DNA of 38,332 nucleotides, from positions 1-38,332 of the forward strand of contig CALUOV010000006.1 in NCBI GenBank assembly GCA_944322275.1. The letters are read 5' to 3'. The notes beneath the pieces were generated by a model. It made no database searches, was not told the origin of the DNA, and saw only the letters and a list, made by a program, of their open reading frames with translations. Positions 8,420 through 15,809 of the stretch are shown piece after piece. How positions within the stretch are numbered: the first letter of the stretch is position 1; the number at the start of each line of letters is the position of its first letter. The position numbers were made by a program, and so were the translations under genes. The stretch is from an uncultured Bacteroides sp. (GTDB lineage Bacteria; Bacteroidota; Bacteroidia; Bacteroidales; Bacteroidaceae).

Positions 8420-8849
8420 TTTGATTTACTTCATTGAAGTGTTTACGCAAAAGTTCCATAAAGTCAGTCATCGCTTCGTTATCTTCGGGCACTGACACTT
8501 CGTTACAAAACAATTCGAGGGCTTTCTCCAAAGAGTCTGCCTCGTTCAGTACATCCAGCAAGCGGTTCATCCTTGCGGCATTTCCTTCGAACAATTCGCG
8601 CGTAAAACGGAAAGAGTCGTTCAAACTAAAAGCGTGACGCAGGCTTGTGCTCGACTTGACTCGGTCATTCAATCGCGGAGACGGAACGGAGGCTATAGAT
8701 ACCGGATCATCGGCTACAGGCGTTGGTGTAGACAGATTCTCTGTCTTTTCTAATTTACGCTCCAGCTCGTCTATTTGCTCGCTCAACTGACAGATACATG
8801 CTTTCAGCGTCTGTATCTCCACTCGTATGTCATCCAACCATTCTTTCAT
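8373..8849 (-). CDS. Uncharacterized coiled-coil protein upstream of rsmI
   Basis: This 158-residue protein starts at MKEWLDDIRVEIQ. An upstream in-frame ATG would add a hydrophobic Phe/Tyr-rich leader that overlaps the promoter region, so it was rejected. Residues 1-40 form a short coiled coil (LKACICQLSEQIDELERKLE). A low-complexity linker follows, then a helical C-terminal domain (HAFSLNDSFRFTRELFEGN...MNRLLDVLNEADSLEKAL...FMELLRKHF). The SLND-FRF-RELF pattern recalls uncharacterized Bacteroidales proteins, but I do not recognise a function. It is the first gene of an overlapping operon with rsmI and the Cbp1-like gene. No signal peptide is visible, so it is probably cytosolic. Confidence 0.7.
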   Translation of the reverse strand: MKEWLDDIRVEIQTLKACICQLSEQIDELERKLEKTENLSTPTPVADDPVSIASVPSPRLNDRVKSSTSLRHAFSLNDSFRFTRELFEGNAARMNRLLDVLNEADSLEKALELFCNEVSVPEDNEAMTDFMELLRKHFNEVNQNGKTVYSTDTGREPR

Positions 8850-8880
8850 ATATCCCCAAGTCTTATTGGTGTTATAAACG

Positions 8881-8888
8881 CAAATGTA
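8881..8888 (-). promoter_or_regulatory. Promoter -7 element for the coiled-coil/rsmI/Cbp1-like operon
   Basis: The minus strand reads TACATTTG, matching TAnnTTTG, 31 bases before the ATG at 8849. The -33 element is not clear. Confidence 0.45.
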
Positions 8889-8930
8889 GAAATAAATAAT
8901 GAAAAAAACTCTATGAGTAAACAAAATGAT

Positions 8931-8938
8931 TAATTTTG
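8931..8938 (+). promoter_or_regulatory. Promoter -7 element for tdk
   Basis: TAATTTTG matches TAnnTTTG, 22 bases before the tdk ATG. No good -33 TTTG is seen at 19-21 bp. Confidence 0.45.
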
Positions 8939-8960
8939 TGCCAAATTAACAAGAAATATA

Positions 8961-9566
8961 ATGGTAGTATACTCAGAAGACCATATACAGGAAACCAGAC
9001 GACGGGGGCGAATAGAGGTTATATGCGGCTCAATGTTTTCGGGTAAGACGGAAGAGTTGCTCCGTAGGTTAAAGCGTGCAAAGTTTGCCAAACAGCGGGT
9101 GGAAATCTTTAAACCCACGATTGACGTGCGTTATTCGGAGGACGAAGTCATTTCGCACGATAGTCACGCCATTGCATCGACTCCGGTGGACACGCCCGCC
9201 AGTATCTTGCTTTTCACCTCTGAAATAGATGTGGTAGGCATTGATGAAGCTCAATTTTTCGATAATAGTTTGATAGACGTCTGTAACCAGTTGGCTAATG
9301 ACGGCATACGGGTCATCGTGGCAGGTCTTGACATGGATTTCCGTGGAGTGCCTTTCGGGCCAATGCCGGGGCTTTGTGCAATTGCCGATGAGGTGTCGAA
9401 GGTACATGCTATTTGTGTGAAATGTGGCGAACTGGCCTCTTTCTCGCACCGCACCGTAAAAAATGATCGTCAGGTGCTTTTAGGTGAAACGGGAGAGTAT
9501 GAACCCTTGTGTAGGCAGTGTTATCAAGAAGCAATGCGAGAAGAGCAAAGGGCGAAAAACGTTTAA
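8961..9566 (+). CDS. tdk: Thymidine kinase (type II)
   Basis: This 201-residue enzyme phosphorylates thymidine (and deoxyuridine) with ATP in nucleotide salvage. Visible signatures are the P-loop GSMFSGKT at residues 23-30, the Mg/catalytic DEAQFF at 95-100, the lasso-type zinc site Cys152/Cys155 (CVKC) with Cys184/Cys187 (CRQC), and [15 protein letters not shown]. Length fits the family. It is followed after 16 bp by the AI-2E-type permease gene on the same strand, so the two are probably co-transcribed. Confidence 0.97.
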   Translation: MVVYSEDHIQETRRRGRIEVICGSMFSGKTEELLRRLKRAKFAKQRVEIFKPTIDVRYSEDEVISHDSHAIASTPVDTPASILLFTSEIDVVGIDEAQFFDNSLIDVCNQLANDGIRVIVAGLDMDFRGVPFGPMPGLCAIADEVSKVHAICVKCGELASFSHRTVKNDRQVLLGETGEYEPLCRQCYQEAMREEQRAKNV

Positions 9567-9582
9567 ATAATATAGTGGGTTT

Positions 9583-10719
9583 ATGGAGCGCAAAAAGATA
9601 ACTTTCGATCGTTTTATACGCGGTATTCTCATTGGTGCTACCCTTATAGTCCTATTGATGCTAGTCAAGCGTCTTAGTAGTGTGCTATTGCCTTTTTTTA
9701 TCGCATGGCTTATTGCTTATATGGTCTATCCGTTGGTGACTTTTTTTCAATATCGTCTGAAGTTGAGAAGCCGTATCGTGTCCATATTCTGTACCCTTCT
9801 TACTTTGGTAGGGATAGGTGTGCTTGTCTTTTATCTACTGATTCCACCTATGATTCAAGAGTTTGGAAGGGTGAAAGATTTGTTGCTCGAATACTTCACT
9901 TCCAATAGTTATGCTGGAAATATTCCTCATAACTTGTCGGACTTTCTGCGTGACAATGTGGATCCGCAAACGTTGAAAGAAGTCTTCCAACAGAACAATC
10001 TGTTAGATGCCCTTAAGGAAGCCGTTCCACCTTTATGGTCGCTACTTTCCGGATCGCTCAGTGTGTTATACGGCGTGTTTACTATTTTTATTATTCTGCT
10101 CTATGTCGTTTTTATTTTGCTGGATTATGAAAGCATAGCCGAAGGATGGGCTCATTTGGTGCCGGTGCGTTATCGTCCGTTAGTAGTAGGCATTATGAAT
10201 GACATCAAAGAGGGCATGAACAGATATTTTCGCGGACAAGCTTTCGTGGCATTATGCGTAGGGATTTTGTTCAGCATTGGCTTTTGGATTATAGACTTTC
10301 CACTTGCCATTGCTCTTGGTTTATTCATTGGGATGCTCAATTTGGTGCCATATTTGCAGATTATCGGCTTTATACCCACAATTATATTGGCAATATTGAA
10401 AGCGGCTGATACGGGTGGTAACTTTTGGTTCATTCTGCTTGCAGCCTTGGCGGTATTTGCCATTGTGCAAGCAATAGAAGATGGTTTTATTGTTCCTCGG
10501 GTCATGGGCAAAATAACAGGTCTGAATCCTGCTATTATTCTGCTATCACTTTCCGTATGGGGTTCATTGATGGGTATGTTGGGAATGATTATAGCCTTAC
10601 CGCTTACTACATTAATGTTATCCTATTATCAGCGTTTTATAATCAATAAAGAAAAGATACATCATATGGAAGAAGTCGTGAATCAGTATGTTGAAGGGTC
10701 TAAAAATGAAGAAGAATGA
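9583..10719 (+). CDS. AI-2E family transporter (PerM/YdiK-like permease)
   Basis: This 378-residue inner-membrane protein has about eight hydrophobic helices. The early pair FIRGILIGATLIVLLMLVKR and VLLPFFIAWLIAYMVYPLV is typical of the family. The conserved central block GQAFVALCVGILFSIGFWII is followed by FPLAIALGLFIGMLNLVPYL and the C-terminal DGFIVPRVMGKITGLNP signature. Members have been linked to autoinducer-2 export or Na+/H+ exchange, but the substrate of this one cannot be inferred. It follows tdk closely. Confidence 0.88.
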   Translation: MERKKITFDRFIRGILIGATLIVLLMLVKRLSSVLLPFFIAWLIAYMVYPLVTFFQYRLKLRSRIVSIFCTLLTLVGIGVLVFYLLIPPMIQEFGRVKDLLLEYFTSNSYAGNIPHNLSDFLRDNVDPQTLKEVFQQNNLLDALKEAVPPLWSLLSGSLSVLYGVFTIFIILLYVVFILLDYESIAEGWAHLVPVRYRPLVVGIMNDIKEGMNRYFRGQAFVALCVGILFSIGFWIIDFPLAIALGLFIGMLNLVPYLQIIGFIPTIILAILKAADTGGNFWFILLAALAVFAIVQAIEDGFIVPRVMGKITGLNPAIILLSLSVWGSLMGMLGMIIALPLTTLMLSYYQRFIINKEKIHHMEEVVNQYVEGSKNEEE

Positions 10720-10736
10720 GAAAATATATAAAAAAC

Positions 10737-10767
10737 TTTGTCATTTCGGCAGAAAGTATTATCTTTG
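10737..10767 (+). promoter_or_regulatory. Near-ideal Bacteroides promoter for tRNA-Lys
   Basis: TTTG (10737-10740), a 19-bp spacer and TATCTTTG (10760-10767) match the primary-sigma-factor consensus of Bacteroides exactly. The tRNA begins 27 bases downstream. Confidence 0.85.
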
Positions 10768-10794
10768 CACCCGCTTGACAGCAAAAATAGGTTT

Positions 10795-10870
10795 GATTCG
10801 CTAGCTCAGCAGGTAGAGCACAACACTTTTAATGTTGGGGTCTTGGGTTCGAGCCCCAAGCGGATCACCA
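10795..10870 (+). tRNA. tRNA-Lys (anticodon TTT), CCA encoded
   Basis: This 76-nt cloverleaf has acceptor arms GATTCGC and GCGGATC (7 pairs, one G-T). The D arm is GCTC...GAGC. The anticodon stem CAACA/TGTTG encloses loop CTTTTAA, giving anticodon TTT. The T arm is TTGGG-TTCGAGC-CCCAA, and the 3' end is A-CCA encoded in the DNA. It stands alone between the AI-2E permease gene and the convergent sulfatase gene, with its own promoter and terminator. Confidence 0.97.
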
Positions 10871-10875
10871 ATATC

Positions 10876-10910
10876 AAATAAAAGCTACTGATTATCAGTA
10901 GCTTTTATTT
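10876..10910 (+). terminator. Terminator after tRNA-Lys
   Basis: This is a perfect 16-bp inverted repeat (10876-10891 with 10895-10910) with a 3-base loop, starting six bases after the tRNA CCA. It is A-rich on the 5' arm and T-rich on the 3' arm, as in a bidirectional intrinsic terminator. Confidence 0.9.
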
Positions 10911-11027
10911 TTATAAGTAATTTTGCTCCCCCATTTTTACTCCCCCTAACTTTCAGAAGATGGTTAGGACTTCTATTGAAAGACTGGAAAATTGGGAGTA
11001 GCCATAGCAGTTTTTGCCTCTATAGTT
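10911..11027. other. Non-coding gap downstream of tRNA-Lys with a CTCCCCC pair
   Basis: Two CTCCCCC words at 10926-10932 and 10940-10946 sit 14 bp apart in A/T-rich sequence. No gene is seen. It could be a remnant of an attachment region, since tRNA 3' ends are common integration sites, but no integrase or duplicated tRNA end is present in the window. Confidence 0.3.
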
Positions 11028-12638
11028 TTATTTCGTAGCTGTTATCTGTCTGGCATCGGCCTCTGTTGATTTTGAGAAGTTTTCTTCAGGATTTGTATCG
11101 CCGTACTGCTGCTGCGTTTGACGAAGCAGCTCCATCAACTTAGCTTGCTGAGCGGCATATTCAGGTTTGCCGTAGACATTCTTCAATTCGTGTGGATCGT
11201 TGGCCAAGTCATACATTTCCCACTCATCTATATCATTGTAGAAGTGTATCAGTTTGAAGTCTTTTGTGCGGATACCATAATGGCGTTTCACTGAGTGTTC
11301 GGCGGGATATTCATAATAGTGATAATAAGCGGCCTTACGCCAGTCAGCGGGTTCGATACCTCCGCTGGTCAGAATGGGATAGAGTGAACGTCCCTGTATG
11401 TCTGAAGGAATTTTTGCTCCGGCAAAATCGAGGAAAGTAGGAGCAAAGTCAATGTTCATGGCGATGGCAGAAGATACGCTGCCTGCAGGGATAGCCTTGG
11501 GATAGCGGATGACCAGCGGCATGCGTTGACATTCCTCATACATGAAACGCTTGTCGAACCAACCGTGTTCACCTAGGAAGAAGCCTTGGTCGGAAGTATA
11601 AACGATGATTGTATTGTCCAGTTCGCCTGTCTTCTCCAGATAGTCAAGCAGTCGACCGATGTTTTCATCTACGGCCACAACGGTGGCCAAGTAATCGCGC
11701 ATGTATTGTTGGTATTTCCAGCTGACTAGTTCTTTGCCTTTCAGTTTGCCGCTACGATATTCGTTGATGCGGGGCGCATAAACCGAGTCCCATTTAGCTT
11801 GCACGTCACGGGGCATCCGTTTGTAAACCCGGTATAAGCTATTGGTGGTGTCGGCTAGCAGTTCGTTACGTGTCAATAGTTTCAGATCCCAGTCCTCGGT
11901 CAACGTATGTGCTATGGACATGTCTTGTGTGCGTGCTGCGGTGCCGCGGCCTTCGTAATTGTCGAACAATGTGGACGGCTCAGGGAATTTTGTCTGGTTG
12001 AACATGCCTAAATGTCGCGGAGCAGGCATCCAGTTGCGGTGGGGAGCTTTCTGGTGATACATCAGGCAGAAAGGTTTACTTTTATCACGTTTATCCAGAT
12101 AGGCAATGGTTTTGTCCGTCACCACGTCCGTCACGTATCCTTCTTCCCGAATGGGCTGTCCGTTCTCTATAAAGTCAGGATTATAATAGTCTCCTTGTTC
12201 ATGTTGGCCGCTGAGGATGCACCAGTAATCGAAGCCTTGCGGCCGACTTTTAAGGTGCCATTTTCCAATGATGGCTGTTTCGTATCCCGCTTGCTGCAAT
12301 AGTTTGGGAAAAGTCTGTTGGTTACCATCGAAGGTACTGGCATTATCCGTAAAACCGTTTATATGGCTGAACTTTCCAGTCAGAATGCAGGCACGCGACG
12401 GACCGGATAAGGCATTCACAGCAAAACAACGATCCATTCGGATGCCTTCGGCAGCAATACGGTCCATGTTAGGAGTTTGGATGAGTTTTCCACCGTAGCA
12501 CGACATGGCCTGAGTGGTGTGGTCATCTGTCATCATGAAAATGATGTTCGGACGCTTGGCCTCTTTGGGGGATTGTGAACAGGAGGCCATTCCCGTGGCA
12601 ATTAGAGGAAAACAGAATAAAGAGACTCGATTTATCAT
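11028..12638 (-). CDS. Serine-type sulfatase lipoprotein (arylsulfatase family S1)
   Basis: This 536-residue protein starts at MINRVSLFCF with a lipobox ATGMASC (Cys 20). The longer upstream start was rejected because it hides the signal peptide. The sulfatase signature reads NALSGPSRACILTGK, so the residue to be oxidised to formylglycine is a serine (S-x-P-S-R), which anaerobic radical-SAM maturases can process. Metal-binding elements are MMTDDHTTQ near the N-terminus and VYTSDQGFFLGEHGW later, with catalytic GKWHL. The pattern recalls S1_11-type N-acetylglucosamine-6-sulfatases, but that specificity is only a guess. It lies 68 bp after the ABC exporter gene on the same strand. No maturase gene or partner hydrolase is adjacent. 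Confidence 0.9.
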   Translation of the reverse strand: MINRVSLFCFPLIATGMASCSQSPKEAKRPNIIFMMTDDHTTQAMSCYGGKLIQTPNMDRIAAEGIRMDRCFAVNALSGPSRACILTGKFSHINGFTDNASTFDGNQQTFPKLLQQAGYETAIIGKWHLKSRPQGFDYWCILSGQHEQGDYYNPDFIENGQPIREEGYVTDVVTDKTIAYLDKRDKSKPFCLMYHQKAPHRNWMPAPRHLGMFNQTKFPEPSTLFDNYEGRGTAARTQDMSIAHTLTEDWDLKLLTRNELLADTTNSLYRVYKRMPRDVQAKWDSVYAPRINEYRSGKLKGKELVSWKYQQYMRDYLATVVAVDENIGRLLDYLEKTGELDNTIIVYTSDQGFFLGEHGWFDKRFMYEECQRMPLVIRYPKAIPAGSVSSAIAMNIDFAPTFLDFAGAKIPSDIQGRSLYPILTSGGIEPADWRKAAYYHYYEYPAEHSVKRHYGIRTKDFKLIHFYNDIDEWEMYDLANDPHELKNVYGKPEYAAQQAKLMELLRQTQQQYGDTNPEENFSKSTEADARQITATK

Positions 12639-12706
12639 GGGAAAAATAATTATAATTGTTTCTACTATAGATGTCTTGTCGGTTGGCAAACGCACTTTGA
12701 AAGATT

Positions 12707-14542
12707 CTAATTATTTTGCATATCGTTCAGTCGCTTGTAATAGCCGCCTAGTGCAAGTAATTCCTCATGTCGTCCGCGCTCTACAATTTCCCCATCGTGT
12801 AGGACACATATTTCGTCCGCACCGCGGATGGTGCTCAGACGATGGGCGATGGCAATGGTGGTGCGGGTTTTCATCAACCGTTCCAAGGCTTCCTGCACCA
12901 GGCGTTCACTCTCTGTATCAAGGGCCGATGTAGCTTCGTCCAAGATGAGGATAGGTGGATTCTTCAAGATGGCGCGGGCAATGCTGATGCGTTGGCGCTG
13001 GCCTCCAGAAAGTTTACCTCCTCGGTCACCGATGTTTGTATTGTAGCCATCGGGGGTCTCCATGATGAAGTCGTGGGCATTGGCTATTTTAGCTGCGGCT
13101 ACGACTTGTTCCATGGTGGCGTTTTCTACACCGAATGCGATGTTGTTGAAGAACGTGTCGTTGAAGAGGATGGCCTCCTGGTTGACATTGCCTATGAGCG
13201 AGCGCAGGTCGTGGATACGTACATTTTTGATATTGATGCCATCTATGAGAATTTCACCTTGTTGCACATCATGATAGCGTGGCAGGAGGTCTACCAGGGT
13301 TGACTTGCCTGAACCGCTCTGCCCCACGAGAGCGATAGTTTTTCCCCGCGGGATAGTGAGATGGATGTGTTTCAGAACCTGGCGGCGTCCGTCGTAGCTG
13401 AAGGTTATATCGCGGAATTCTATCTGGTGCTCCAAAGTGGGAAGCGGCTGAGGATGTACAGGTTCCTTAATGGGGTTTTCGGCCAGTAGAATCTTGTCGA
13501 TGCGTTCCATTGATGCTAGTCCCTTGGGGATGTTGTATCCCGCTTTGGAGAATTCCTTCAACGGATTGATGACACTATAGAGGATCACCAGGTAGAAGAT
13601 GAATGAGGGGGCATCGATAGTAGAGACATTGTTCAATATCAATGTGCCGCCAAACCAAAGGACAATGACGATAAGGCACGTGCCGAGAAATTCGCTCATG
13701 GGATGAGCCAATGCCTGACGGGTGGCTACTCGGTTGATGGCGTCACGATACTCATTGCTGCACCGGTCGAAACGGGTGGACATTTTGCCTTCGGCCAAGA
13801 AGGCTTTGATGATGCGCAAGCCTCCGAGCGTTTCTTCCAATTGTGACATGGTGTCGCTCCATTTGCTTTGCGCTTCGAGCGACTGACGCTTAAGTTTCTT
13901 ACCAACGGTGCCCATTACCCAGCCCATGGCGGGCACCACGAGCAGGGTGAACAAAGTGAGTTGCCAACTGACGGCTATCAACGTGCCAAAGTAGACGATA
14001 ATAAGGATGGGGTTCTTGATGAGCATGTCCAGCGAGCTGGTGACCGAAGTTTCTACCTCTGTCACATCTCCGCTCATGCGGGCGATGATATCTCCCTTCC
14101 GTTCTTCGGAGAAAAAGGCGAGGGGCAAACGCAACACCTTGTTGTATACCTGCATACGGATATCTCTTACGATGCCCGTACGGAGCGGTATCATTACCGC
14201 CGAGGAAGCAAAGTAAGCCAGCGTCTTCAGCAAGGTCATCACCGCCAGAAATACTCCTAAGATAAGCAAAGTCAGCGAAGGCCCACGGTCGGCAATTAGC
14301 TGTGATACACCATAGTAGAAATTATTCACGACAATGTCTTTCATACTTGCGTCCGCCGCATCCCACGGGATGAATTCGTAGACCTTGGTGTCCATCTCGA
14401 ATAATATCTGCAGAATGGGGATGATAAGCGTAAAAGAAAAGATATTGAGGAAGGCTGAGAGCAGGTTGAGAAACAACGCCCAAACCAAATATTTCTTATA
14501 TGGCGGTACAAAGCGGCGCAGGAGTCGGATAAATTCTTTCAT
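12707..14542 (-). CDS. ABC exporter, fused permease and ATPase (MsbA-like)
   Basis: This 611-residue half-transporter has an N-terminal six-helix membrane domain (about 1-330) and a C-terminal ATPase. Walker A is GQSGSGKSTLVD, the signature LSGGQRQRISIARA, Walker B ILILDEATSALD and the switch IAHRLST. The start MKEFIRLLRRF was chosen over an ATG 11 codons upstream. It works as a dimer that flips or exports lipids or other hydrophobic molecules. MsbA (lipid A flippase) is the nearest well-known model, but Bacteroides carry several paralogues, so no symbol is given. The sulfatase gene follows on the same strand. Confidence 0.92.
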   Translation of the reverse strand: MKEFIRLLRRFVPPYKKYLVWALFLNLLSAFLNIFSFTLIIPILQILFEMDTKVYEFIPWDAADASMKDIVVNNFYYGVSQLIADRGPSLTLLILGVFLAVMTLLKTLAYFASSAVMIPLRTGIVRDIRMQVYNKVLRLPLAFFSEERKGDIIARMSGDVTEVETSVTSSLDMLIKNPILIIVYFGTLIAVSWQLTLFTLLVVPAMGWVMGTVGKKLKRQSLEAQSKWSDTMSQLEETLGGLRIIKAFLAEGKMSTRFDRCSNEYRDAINRVATRQALAHPMSEFLGTCLIVIVLWFGGTLILNNVSTIDAPSFIFYLVILYSVINPLKEFSKAGYNIPKGLASMERIDKILLAENPIKEPVHPQPLPTLEHQIEFRDITFSYDGRRQVLKHIHLTIPRGKTIALVGQSGSGKSTLVDLLPRYHDVQQGEILIDGINIKNVRIHDLRSLIGNVNQEAILFNDTFFNNIAFGVENATMEQVVAAAKIANAHDFIMETPDGYNTNIGDRGGKLSGGQRQRISIARAILKNPPILILDEATSALDTESERLVQEALERLMKTRTTIAIAHRLSTIRGADEICVLHDGEIVERGRHEELLALGGYYKRLNDMQNN

Positions 14543-14623
14543 ACATTTATGTATTGATGTGTATTGAGGGGACAAAAGTAAAGAATATATTTAAATATAG
14601 CAACCGTTCAGCGGGAAAAGCCT

Positions 14624-14631
14624 TATCTTTG
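14624..14631 (+). promoter_or_regulatory. Promoter -7 element for pdxB
   Basis: TATCTTTG matches TAnnTTTG, 23 bases before the pdxB ATG. The -33 element is weak. Confidence 0.45.
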
Positions 14632-14654
14632 TGGGCTAAAGAAAAAGGAAGTAG

Positions 14655-15704
14655 ATGAAAGTAATCGTAGACGATAAAATACCTTATATAAAAGAAGCAT
14701 TGGCAAGCATTGCCGATGAAGTAGTTTACGTGCCCGGTAAGGACTTCACGCCCCAATTGGTGAAAGATGCCGATGCGTTGATTGTCCGCACCCGTACGCG
14801 GTGTAATCAAGAATTATTGGAAGGGAGCCGTGTGCGTTTCATAGCCACGGCCACAATTGGATTTGACCACATCGACACCGAATATTGCCGCCAGGCGGGC
14901 ATCACATGGCGAAATGCACCGGGATGCAATTCGGGCTCCGTGGCTCAATACCTGCAGTCTTCTCTTCTTTTGCTTCAACAAGAACGGGGCTTTCAGCTTG
15001 AAGGCAAGAAGTTGGGAGTCATTGGAGTCGGTCATGTAGGGAGCAAGGTGGCGCAAGTAGGCCGCGAGCTGGGCATGAAAGTCCTGCTGAATGACCCTCC
15101 GCGCGAAGAGCGGGAAGGGAACAAAGGCTTCAGCCCTTTGGATCAACTTCTGGAGGAATGTGACTTACTCACTTTCCACGTGCCGCTTGTCCGTGAGGGC
15201 GAACATCCTACGTATCATTTGGTGAATTGCGAACTTTTGACCCGCTTAAAGCACCGCGTAGTCATCGTCAATACTTCGCGGGGCGAAGTCATTGAGACAC
15301 AAGCCTTGTTGAATGCTCTTCAAAAAGGATTTGTGGCCGATGCCATCATAGATGTGTGGGAAAACGAGCCGGACATTGACCGCAGACTTTTAGAGAAGGC
15401 TTTCATCGCTACTCCCCACATTGCCGGCTATTCGGCTGATGGGAAAGCGAATGCCACCCGCATGGCACTCGATGCCATTTGTCGTTTTTTCCACATTGAT
15501 GCACACTATTCTATTCAGCCTCCTCAACCTCTCCGGCCCTTGATCCGGGCACACGATGTGACGGAAGCTTGTCTTCAAATGTATGACCCGCGTCGGGATT
15601 GTGAAGCTTTACGTGCCCATCCCGAACAATTCGAGAAGCTGCGGGGTGACTATCCGTTGCGCAGGGAGCGGAACGCTTACAAAGTTATCCTTTGTGGACA
15701 ATAA
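14655..15704 (+). CDS. pdxB: Erythronate-4-phosphate dehydrogenase
   Basis: This 349-residue D-2-hydroxyacid dehydrogenase oxidises 4-phosphoerythronate in the DXP-dependent pathway to pyridoxal 5'-phosphate. It begins MKVIVDDKIPYIKEAL, typical of PdxB. The Rossmann motif is GVIGVGHVGSKVAQVGRELG, the catalytic arginine region is VNTSRGEVIETQAL, and the catalytic His is in IATPHIAGYSADGK. The C-terminal dimerisation region is somewhat short compared with E. coli (378 residues). It is divergent from the ABC exporter and ends at terminator hairpins shared with the PUL end. Confidence 0.95.
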   Translation: MKVIVDDKIPYIKEALASIADEVVYVPGKDFTPQLVKDADALIVRTRTRCNQELLEGSRVRFIATATIGFDHIDTEYCRQAGITWRNAPGCNSGSVAQYLQSSLLLLQQERGFQLEGKKLGVIGVGHVGSKVAQVGRELGMKVLLNDPPREEREGNKGFSPLDQLLEECDLLTFHVPLVREGEHPTYHLVNCELLTRLKHRVVIVNTSRGEVIETQALLNALQKGFVADAIIDVWENEPDIDRRLLEKAFIATPHIAGYSADGKANATRMALDAICRFFHIDAHYSIQPPQPLRPLIRAHDVTEACLQMYDPRRDCEALRAHPEQFEKLRGDYPLRRERNAYKVILCGQ

Positions 15705-15714
15705 CTCAAATATA

Positions 15715-15764
15715 AAGCGGATTAAGCGGCTTTTCCTGATAGAGAAAGTCCGCATAATCCGCTT
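15715..15764. terminator. Bulged hairpin between convergent pdxB and the lyase-GH2 gene
   Basis: AAGCGGATTA (15715-15724) pairs with TAATCCGCTT (15755-15764), and an inner imperfect GCGGCTTT/AAAGTCCGC stem adds to it. It probably limits read-through between the convergent genes. Confidence 0.5.
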
Positions 15765-15772
15765 CCATTCCC

Positions 15773-15798
15773 TCTCCGAAAGAATCCGGAGACTTTTT
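15773..15798 (+). terminator. Intrinsic terminator for pdxB
   Basis: TCTCCG (15773-15778) pairs with CGGAGA (15787-15792), followed by CTTTTT on the plus strand. Confidence 0.65.
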
Positions 15799-15809
15799 AT
15801 CGTACGCTT

